From JAWKXU01 sp020446465 (lineage in GTDB: Bacteria; Pseudomonadota; Alphaproteobacteria; Sphingomonadales; Sphingomonadaceae): a stretch of 64,000 nt of DNA. The notes beneath the pieces are model-generated. The model was given only the letters and a program-made list of their open reading frames with translations, did no database searches and was not told where the DNA came from. The DNA lies in contig JAWKXU010000005.1 in assembly GCA_041396845.1 (NCBI GenBank), positions 62,001-126,000 of the forward strand, read 5' to 3'. Position numbers and translations under genes: made by a program. Position 1 is the first letter of the stretch. Each line of letters starts with the position of its first letter. This document shows positions 7,210 through 13,263 of this stretch, piece by piece.

Positions 7210-9072
7210 ATGAGCTACTTTGATGTCGTAGTTGTGGGTGGCGGTCACGCCGGGTGTGAGGCTGCGGCGGTTGCCGCGCGCATGGGTGCGCGTGTCGCAC
7301 TGGTTACCTTCAACCGCGATGCGATTGGTGCGATGAGTTGTAACCCGGCCATTGGCGGTCTGGGCAAGGGCCACCTTGTTCGTGAAGTCGACGCATTTGA
7401 CGGGTTGATCGGGCGTGCGGCTGATGCAGCGGCCATTCATTACAGGATGCTCAACCGCTCCAAGGGATCGGCGGTCTGGGGCCCGCGCATACAGGCTGAT
7501 CGCGTGTTGTTCAAGAATGCCGTTCAGAAAATGCTGAAAGAGCAGGGCGACCTTACTGTCATTGAGGGAGAAGCCGCGGCGCTCCGTTTTGTGGGTGGCC
7601 GTGTCTGTGGCATCAATCTTGCCAATGGTGATGCTGTAGAGGGTGGCGCAACGATCCTGTGCACCGGGACTTTTCTGGGCGGCACGTTGTTTCGTGGTGA
7701 GGAACGCATCGTCGGCGGACGGATCGGTGAAAGTGCCGCGCACAAACTCGCCTCCCAGATGCGGGACGCGGAATTGCCGATGGCACGTCTTAAGACCGGC
7801 ACGCCACCACGTCTGGATGGCCGAACTATCGACTGGTCACGCCTGGAGGAGCAGCCAACAGATGCAATTTCATGGACAATGTCGCCGGTCAGCAGGGGGC
7901 GAGTAAACCCGCAGGTCTTCTGTGGCATTACCCGCACCAATTCGCGCAGTCATGATGTCATACGGTCCAACCTTGATCGTTCGCCCTTGTTTACAGGTGC
8001 GATCGATGCGCGCGGTCCGCGCTATTGCCCCTCGATCGAGGACAAGATTCACCGCTTTGCTGATCGCGACGGTCATCAGGTGTTTCTGGAACCGGAAGGG
8101 CTGAATACGCACCTCGTCTATCCAAACGGAATAAGCACTTCACTTCCTGCGGATGTGCAATTGGACATGCTGCGAACCATGGAGGGGCTGGAGAAGGTCG
8201 ACATGGTGGTGCCGGGCTATGCGGTCGAATATGATCATATTGACCCGCGCGCATTGCGACCCACGCTGGAGGTTGCAGCGATGCCGGGGCTTTATTGCGC
8301 CGGGCAGATCAATGGCACGACTGGCTACGAAGAAGCTGCAGCACAAGGGTTGCTTGCCGGCATGTATGCGACATCATCCGTTCGTGGAACTGAGCCGGCA
8401 CCACTTGATCGTGCCAACAGTTATCTCGCCGTCATGGTTGATGATTTAACTTTGCAAGGCGTGACCGAGCCTTATCGAATGCTGACCGCAAGGGCGGAAT
8501 ATCGTTTGCGGTTGCGGGCAAACAACGCGTCGACCCGCCTAACGCCGCTGGCGTTTGCTGCCGGATGCCTTGGCCCATCACGCCAGCAATGGTTTGCTGA
8601 ACGCGAGCGTGATCGTGAGAAATGGTTTGGCCTACTGGATACGGTGATTGGGTCCGTTCAACTCGCCGAGGCCGGGGTTCCAGTCAGGGCCGATAATGGT
8701 CCGCTGCCCGCAAGGGAATGGTTGCGGTTTGGTGGTGTTAGCCTTGAGAATCTCGCATCATTGCTGGATGTATCGGAGGCAGACTGCAGCAGCGATGTCG
8801 CTCTGGAGATCGCAGAAGATGCGGCCTATGCGCCCTATCTGGCGCGGCAGGACGCAGAGCTGCGCGACCTTCGCGCCAGTGAGGCATTGCAACTTGCCGA
8901 CGACTTTCCGTTTCATGAGGTGCCGGGCCTTTCACGTGAAATGATCGAGCGTCTGGTTGCTGGCAAACCGCCGACGTTGTCCGCAGCGGGTCGAGTGCCC
9001 GGTGTCACGCCAGCGGCCTTGGCAGCGTTGCTTGTTCATGCGCGTCGCCGTGAAAAAGTCCGCGCTGCATGA
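7210..9072 (+). CDS. mnmG: tRNA uridine modification enzyme MnmG (GidA)
   Basis: FAD-dependent partner of MnmE in wobble-uridine modification. The dinucleotide-binding motif VVGGGHAGCEAA lies near the N-terminus, followed by the family signature SCNPAIGGLGKGHLVREVD. GQINGTTGYEEAAAQG and the LTARAEYRLRLR region mark the second half. The first possible start is GTG at 7201, but AGGTGA at 7199-7204 sits correctly for the ATG at 7210, which I chose, giving 620 residues. It overlaps rsmG by four bases (ATGA). A parS-like core lies within its 3' part. Confidence 0.96.
   Translation: MSYFDVVVVGGGHAGCEAAAVAARMGARVALVTFNRDAIGAMSCNPAIGGLGKGHLVREVDAFDGLIGRAADAAAIHYRMLNRSKGSAVWGPRIQADRVLFKNAVQKMLKEQGDLTVIEGEAAALRFVGGRVCGINLANGDAVEGGATILCTGTFLGGTLFRGEERIVGGRIGESAAHKLASQMRDAELPMARLKTGTPPRLDGRTIDWSRLEEQPTDAISWTMSPVSRGRVNPQVFCGITRTNSRSHDVIRSNLDRSPLFTGAIDARGPRYCPSIEDKIHRFADRDGHQVFLEPEGLNTHLVYPNGISTSLPADVQLDMLRTMEGLEKVDMVVPGYAVEYDHIDPRALRPTLEVAAMPGLYCAGQINGTTGYEEAAAQGLLAGMYATSSVRGTEPAPLDRANSYLAVMVDDLTLQGVTEPYRMLTARAEYRLRLRANNASTRLTPLAFAAGCLGPSRQQWFAERERDREKWFGLLDTVIGSVQLAEAGVPVRADNGPLPAREWLRFGGVSLENLASLLDVSEADCSSDVALEIAEDAAYAPYLARQDAELRDLRASEALQLADDFPFHEVPGLSREMIERLVAGKPPTLSAAGRVPGVTPAALAALLVHARRREKVRAA
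8928..8943. other. parS-like site inside mnmG (core only)
   Basis: The 12-base core TTTCACGTGAAA (8930-8941) is intact, but the outer two bases on each side differ from consensus. It is embedded in the mnmG coding sequence at Leu-Ser-Arg-Glu-Met. It lies 329 bases from the next site. A weak ParB site or a degenerate relic is possible. Confidence 0.65.
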
Positions 9073-9710
9073 TTGACAGTGAAGCAGGTGCGCGCGCCTT
9101 CGTGGCGTCTCTTTGCGATGATGTGGCCATGGATCGGTTGTGTCGGTTTATCGATCTCCTGATCGAAGAGAACGAGCGGCAAAATCTGGTTGCGGCAAAG
9201 TCCCTCGGCGAGGTTTGGCAGCGTCATATTGCCGATAGCGCGCAGTTACTGTCCCATGTTTCACGTGAAACTCTGGAGCGCCCCTGGCTCGATCTGGGCA
9301 CTGGTGCGGGGTTTCCGGGTGTGGTGATCGCTATCCTGCGGCCCCAATGGCCAGTGCGGTTGGTTGAATCCCGCGCACGCCGGATCGAGTGGTTGCGCAG
9401 TGTCGTGCTTGATTTGAAACTGGCGCATTGCGAAGTCATTGGCAGCCGCCTTGAACAGGTGGAGACATTTTCCGCCAGTGTCATTTCGGCACGCGCCTTT
9501 GCGCCGATGCCGCGATTGCTGGACTTGTCAGCGCGCTTTTCCACAGCAGAAACGCTTTGGCTGTTGCCCAAAGGCCGCTCTGCCGCGCAAGATTTGGCCA
9601 GCTTGCCCAAAGCAATGCGTGACATGTTCCACGTGGAACAGTCGTTGACCGACGCTGCTTCGGGAATTGTGTTAGGTTCTCTCGCTGGAAAGACGGAGCG
9701 CACACGATGA
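9069..9710 (+). CDS. rsmG: 16S rRNA (guanine527-N7)-methyltransferase RsmG
   Basis: S-adenosylmethionine-dependent methyltransferase that modifies G527 of 16S rRNA. The cofactor motif DLGTGAGFPG is intact, preceded by the family stretch NLVAAKSLGEVWQRHIADS. The start overlaps the mnmG stop and the stop overlaps the parA start, both as ATGA, so translation is coupled along the run. The gene contains two parS-like palindromes, read as HVSRET and MFHVEQ. The length of 213 is typical. Confidence 0.95.
   Translation: MIDSEAGARAFVASLCDDVAMDRLCRFIDLLIEENERQNLVAAKSLGEVWQRHIADSAQLLSHVSRETLERPWLDLGTGAGFPGVVIAILRPQWPVRLVESRARRIEWLRSVVLDLKLAHCEVIGSRLEQVETFSASVISARAFAPMPRLLDLSARFSTAETLWLLPKGRSAAQDLASLPKAMRDMFHVEQSLTDAASGIVLGSLAGKTERTR
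9257..9272. other. parS site inside rsmG (15 of 16)
   Basis: TGTTTCACGTGAAACT differs from the perfect parS palindrome only in the last base. It encodes part of HVSRET in RsmG, so both protein and DNA function constrain the sequence. Confidence 0.85.
9625..9640. other. parS variant inside rsmG (TGTTCCACGTGGAACA)
   Basis: A perfect 16-base palindrome that differs from the parS consensus by one symmetric T-to-C/A-to-G pair. It encodes MFHVEQ near the RsmG C-terminus and ends 67 bases before parA. The preserved symmetry argues that it is a functional ParB site rather than chance. Confidence 0.8.
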
Positions 9711-10483
9711 TCCGTATTGCAATTGCCAACCAGAAGGGTGGGGTCGGCAAGACCACGACCGCCATCAACATTGCCACCGCCATGGCTGCGGCGGGCTGGA
9801 AAACCTTGCTGATTGATCTCGATCCACAAGGCAACGCATCAACCGGAATTGGCATTGATGCCTCTGCGCGGGATTGCTCCAGCTATAATCTGCTGGTCGA
9901 TCAGCTTCCGCTTGCCGAATGTATTGTTCCAAGCGCCATTCCGCAGTTGGATGTCGTGCCAGCGACGGTCGATCTGAGTGGTGCGGAAGTTGAACTGGTC
10001 ACGGTTGATGGCCGGAGTGACAGGCTGCGGACTGCGCTTCAGGGGTATCAGGGCCACGATATATGCTTCATCGATTGCCCGCCATCGCTCGGACTTTTGA
10101 CGCTGAACGCGCTGACCGCTGTCGATACGCTTCTGGTTCCGTTGCAGTGCGAGTTTTTTGCACTGGAGGGGCTTAGCCAGCTTCTGCAAACGGTTGAGCG
10201 GGTTCAACAGCGTTTCAACCCTGATCTTGGCATTATCGGCGTTGTCCTCACCATGTTTGACCGTCGTAACCGCTTGACGGATCAGGTGGCTGACGACGTG
10301 CGATCATGCCTTGGCGGGCTGGTTTTTGATGAAGTGATCCCGCGCAATGTGCGTTTGTCCGAAGCACCGAGCCACGGTCTGCCGGCGCTCGTTTATGATC
10401 ACAATTGCCCTGGCAGCAGGGCCTATATGGGCCTTGCGCGCGAACTGATTGCCCGCCTGCCACAGGAAAGGAAAGCTGCATGA
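9707..10483 (+). CDS. parA: Chromosome partitioning ATPase ParA
   Basis: Walker-type ATPase that moves ParB-parS complexes over the nucleoid. The deviant Walker A motif KGGVGKTTTAINIA starts near residue 10, with CFIDCPPSLGLLTLNAL as Walker B region and PLQCEFFALEGLSQL beyond it. There is no N-terminal helix-turn-helix, so it is the chromosomal (Soj-like) type. At 258 residues it is typical. It overlaps rsmG and parB by four bases each. Confidence 0.97.
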   Translation: MIRIAIANQKGGVGKTTTAINIATAMAAAGWKTLLIDLDPQGNASTGIGIDASARDCSSYNLLVDQLPLAECIVPSAIPQLDVVPATVDLSGAEVELVTVDGRSDRLRTALQGYQGHDICFIDCPPSLGLLTLNALTAVDTLLVPLQCEFFALEGLSQLLQTVERVQQRFNPDLGIIGVVLTMFDRRNRLTDQVADDVRSCLGGLVFDEVIPRNVRLSEAPSHGLPALVYDHNCPGSRAYMGLARELIARLPQERKAA

Positions 10484-11487
10484 CCGATAAATCCGTGGCA
10501 CACACGAGCGACGAAGGCGGAACGGCTGTGCGCGCACCGGTCAAGCGCAAGGCTTCCGGTCTTGGCCGCGGGTTAGGGGCCTTGTTGGGTGAGGCCAGGC
10601 GCGAAGAGCCGCTCGTTAGCCGTGGCACGGAGCGTGGCGTCGCTGATGGCGATGCACAAGCCAGCAATGGCGCAATGCCAGCAACCGGCGTCGCGATGTT
10701 GCGGGTTTCGGCAATTACGCCGCACCCTGATCAGCCCCGGCGGCATTTTGATGAGGACGCGTTAAGCGAACTCGCAGCGTCGATTGCGACCCGCGGCGTT
10801 ATCCAGCCGGTTATCGTGCGGCCACATGGCGGCGGTTTTCAACTGGTTGCGGGGGAACGCCGCTGGCGCGCAGCCCAACAGGCGCAAGTTCATGAAATCC
10901 CCGCAATCATTCGTGATCTGGCGGATCGCGATGTCATGGCGCTCGCGCTGATTGAAAATATCCAGCGGGAAGACCTGAACCCGATCGAAGAGGCGCGGGC
11001 CTTTCATCGTCTGGCCGAATATGAAGACCTGAATCAGACTGAAATTGCGGAACTGGTCGACAAGTCGCGCAGCCATGTTGCGAATCTCATGCGTTTGCTG
11101 ACTCTGCCTGAGAAGGTCATCGAACATATCGAGGCAGGGCGACTGTCCATGGGCCATGCGCGCGCTCTTATCGGGCACGAGGCTGCCGCCGAGCTGGCGG
11201 AAGAAGCGATAGCTCGCAAACTTTCCGTGCGCGATGTCGAGAAAAAGATTCGCCTGCTGAAAGACCCTGGCGGAGCAGGGCAGCCGCGCCGCCATGCCCG
11301 GCCTGCGCGTAATCCCACGGACAATGCCGACATTGCAGCCGTGCAGAATCACCTTGAAGAATTTCTTGGTCTTGCGGTCCGTATTAATACGGATGCCGAT
11401 CCGCGATCGGGCGCCGTTGTCATACGATACCGCACGCTCGATCAATTAGACCTTATTTGTCAGAGGCTTACGGGCGGAGATATCTAG
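10480..11487 (+). CDS. parB: Chromosome partitioning protein ParB
   Basis: DNA-binding CTPase that recognises parS. After a disordered basic N-terminus (about 1-65) comes the ParB/sulfiredoxin-like domain with the CTP-binding motif GERRWRA, then ENIQREDLNPIEEA and the helix-turn-helix that reads parS, and a C-terminal dimerisation domain after residue 270. The ATG overlaps the parA stop and has AGGAAAGG upstream. The longer open frame to 10405 is inside parA and was rejected. Length is 335. Confidence 0.97.
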   Translation: MTDKSVAHTSDEGGTAVRAPVKRKASGLGRGLGALLGEARREEPLVSRGTERGVADGDAQASNGAMPATGVAMLRVSAITPHPDQPRRHFDEDALSELAASIATRGVIQPVIVRPHGGGFQLVAGERRWRAAQQAQVHEIPAIIRDLADRDVMALALIENIQREDLNPIEEARAFHRLAEYEDLNQTEIAELVDKSRSHVANLMRLLTLPEKVIEHIEAGRLSMGHARALIGHEAAAELAEEAIARKLSVRDVEKKIRLLKDPGGAGQPRRHARPARNPTDNADIAAVQNHLEEFLGLAVRINTDADPRSGAVVIRYRTLDQLDLICQRLTGGDI

Positions 11488-11493
11488 TAATAG

Positions 11494-11523
11494 TTAACGA
11501 AATCCGGTTGCATTATTAACCAT
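11494..11523 (+). promoter_or_regulatory. Possible CtrA half-sites upstream of the DUF4402 gene
   Basis: TTAAC at 11494-11498 and TTAACCAT at 11516-11523 lie 125-154 bases before the pilin-like gene. TTAACCAT matches the half-site bound by CtrA in Caulobacter. The spacing is not the classical seven bases. Support comes only from the motif and from CtrA-circuit genes elsewhere in the window. Confidence 0.3.
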
Positions 11524-11595
11524 CTTTGCGAGCAAAACCTGAATGGTCCTTACCTAAAAACGAGGCTGCGACATCGGGGAACTACCTATGTCTGC

Positions 11596-11616
11596 GAGGC
11601 GCCTGGGGGGCACCTC
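11596..11616 (+). other. Leader hairpin before the DUF4402 gene
   Basis: GAGGcGCC (11596-11603) pairs with GGCaCCTC (11609-11616) across a G-rich loop, about 30 bases before the start codon. It would fold in the 5' untranslated region and could stabilise the mRNA. No tail of T follows, so it is not a terminator. Confidence 0.35.
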
Positions 11617-11647
11617 TCGTGATTCGCTTGGAAGGGACCAAAGCAAC

Positions 11648-12151
11648 ATGATTAAATCGTTTCGTCTGGGCGCCGCTGGCGCTGCTATCGTTGCCGCGCT
11701 CGGCATGTCGTCCATGGCACACGCCGCTGCCCAGGATACGGCAACCGCGCAGGTTGAAATTCTCGGCGCGCTGACGCTGACTGCCGATACCGCTCTCGAC
11801 TTCGGGCAGATTGCTGTAAACGGTGCGGGTACGGCCACGTTGAATCCGACCACCAGCAACGTCACCTGCACGGCAAACCTGATTTGCGTGGGCACTCCGG
11901 CTGCTGCTGACTTCACAGTTACGGGCACCACCGATGCAACAGTTGGTGTCACTCTGCCGACAACCACTGTGACGCTGAATGGCCCGAACGGTGACACGAT
12001 CTCTCTTGCTTCGTTCACGACCGATTCGTCGACAGTGACACTGACTGGCGGTAGCGGCGGGTTCTCCGTCGGCGGTCAGCTGACGATAGCCAATGGTATC
12101 AGTGCCGGCAATTACAGCGGCACGTTTAACGTGTCGGTCGAATATAACTGA
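11648..12151 (+). CDS. DUF4402 pilin-like secreted protein
   Basis: A 167-residue exported protein. A basic start (MIKSFRLG) and hydrophobic core end in a signal-peptidase site after AHA (near residue 27). The mature part is rich in Thr, Gly and Val, with two cysteines spaced C-x5-C (TCTANLIC). It ends in the DUF4402-typical pattern ISAGNYSGTFNVSVEYN, a terminal beta strand like those used in donor-strand exchange. The ATG at 11648 follows GGGACC; a longer frame from 11588 lacks signal-peptide sense. A strong terminator follows, then chaperone and usher-like genes. It is probably the structural subunit of a surface fibre; this is inferred from context. Confidence 0.8.
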   Translation: MIKSFRLGAAGAAIVAALGMSSMAHAAAQDTATAQVEILGALTLTADTALDFGQIAVNGAGTATLNPTTSNVTCTANLICVGTPAAADFTVTGTTDATVGVTLPTTTVTLNGPNGDTISLASFTTDSSTVTLTGGSGGFSVGGQLTIANGISAGNYSGTFNVSVEYN

Positions 12152-12204
12152 TCAACATGATTGCAGGGCCGGTCTTTATCGGCGCTGCATCTGAATAGCG
12201 AAGG

Positions 12205-12234
12205 GGCTGCATCCACCAGGGGTGCGGCCTTTTT
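12205..12234 (+). terminator. Rho-independent terminator after the DUF4402 gene
   Basis: GGCTGCATCC (12205-12214) pairs with GGGTGCGGCC (12220-12229) with two G-U pairs and a five-base loop, followed directly by TTTTT. It would separate, or attenuate, transcription between the subunit gene and the chaperone and usher-like genes. Confidence 0.85.
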
Positions 12235-12293
12235 CGTATCCGGGAACTGGAGCGCGACCGGCTGCCCAGCGCAAAATCATCATTTATGCGATC

Positions 12294-12356
12294 TTAACCT
12301 TGTTTGACTAGGTAATCCGGGAAACCACCTAGCCGCGCGTTTGCGGCTCGTTAACC
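12294..12356 (+). promoter_or_regulatory. Promoter region of the chaperone-usher pair
   Basis: Two more TTAACC half-sites in the same orientation occur at 12294-12299 and 12351-12356. Between them CTAGGT (12308-12313) and ACCTAG (12327-12332) form an exact six-base inverted repeat. The region lies between the terminator and the chaperone ATG. CtrA control is a possibility only. Confidence 0.3.
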
Positions 12357-12371
12357 GGAGAGATCGCCCGC

Positions 12372-13229
12372 ATGGTTCTGTCGGCTTGCGCATTTCGCAT
12401 TACCAAACAATCCGTTCTCGCTGCCCTGTGCGCCAGCGCCACAATGTTCTCTTCCGCGCCGGCGATGGCGCAGGGGGATCTGCTGATCGCGCCGACGCGG
12501 GTCATTCTTGACGGGCGTCGCGGCGAACAGATCGTTCTGAGCAATATCGGCGACAAGGAGGCCACTTACCGGATCGGTCTGGAACTGCGCCGCATGAACC
12601 CGGATGGCAGCCTGAGTGATGTTGAGCCGGAAAATGCGACAGATGCGGAAAAGGCTGCGCTGGACATGGTTCGCTATGCGCCGCGCCGCGTCACTCTGCC
12701 GCCCAGTCAGCCACAATCGATCAGGGTTAATGCGCGACCTGGGCCGGATCTTCCTGATGGGGAATACCGTGTCCACATGTCGTTCAACGCGATTCCGGAT
12801 GCAACGCCCGTAACGCCGGAAACCAGCCAGGCTGCTGCTGCGAGCGGGGGTATATCAATTGAACTGATCCCGATTTACGGCATCACGATTCCCCTTATCG
12901 TTCGCAAGGGGCGGGTGGAGGCTGTTGCAGGCATTGATTCGCCCCGCATCCGACAGACTGCCCAAGGTTCTGAGCTGGAAGTCCATCTTTCGCGAACCGG
13001 CATGGCGTCAACATACGGCGAACTGCGGGTAATTGCGCCGGGCAAGAGCGACCCTGTATTTCTGGCAAGGGGCATCGCGATCTACCCCGAATTGGATGGG
13101 CGAAAGCTGACATTCTCGCTCACTCCAGAACAGGCCGCTGCGCTGCACGGGCCTGTAACCATTGAATATCGTGAAATGCCCGAAGCGGGCGGTGGCGTCA
13201 TGGCCTCCCTGCAGGCCAACCTGCCGTAA
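12372..13229 (+). CDS. PapD-like periplasmic fimbrial chaperone
   Basis: A 285-residue periplasmic chaperone. The signal peptide ends at about residue 33 (APAMA then QGDLL). The first domain shows the PapD pattern: LLIAPTRVILDGRRGEQIVL, then a strand with RYAPRRVTLPPSQPQSIRV resembling the G1 and cleft region that donates a strand to subunits. A second immunoglobulin-like domain follows after about 185. It lies between the DUF4402 protein and the usher-like gene, which begins 35 bases downstream. It would keep pilin-like subunits soluble and deliver them to the outer membrane. Confidence 0.82.
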   Translation: MVLSACAFRITKQSVLAALCASATMFSSAPAMAQGDLLIAPTRVILDGRRGEQIVLSNIGDKEATYRIGLELRRMNPDGSLSDVEPENATDAEKAALDMVRYAPRRVTLPPSQPQSIRVNARPGPDLPDGEYRVHMSFNAIPDATPVTPETSQAAAASGGISIELIPIYGITIPLIVRKGRVEAVAGIDSPRIRQTAQGSELEVHLSRTGMASTYGELRVIAPGKSDPVFLARGIAIYPELDGRKLTFSLTPEQAAALHGPVTIEYREMPEAGGGVMASLQANLP

Positions 13230-13263
13230 GGCGGTCGAAAGCCCGGAAAGCAGGCCTGGCACG

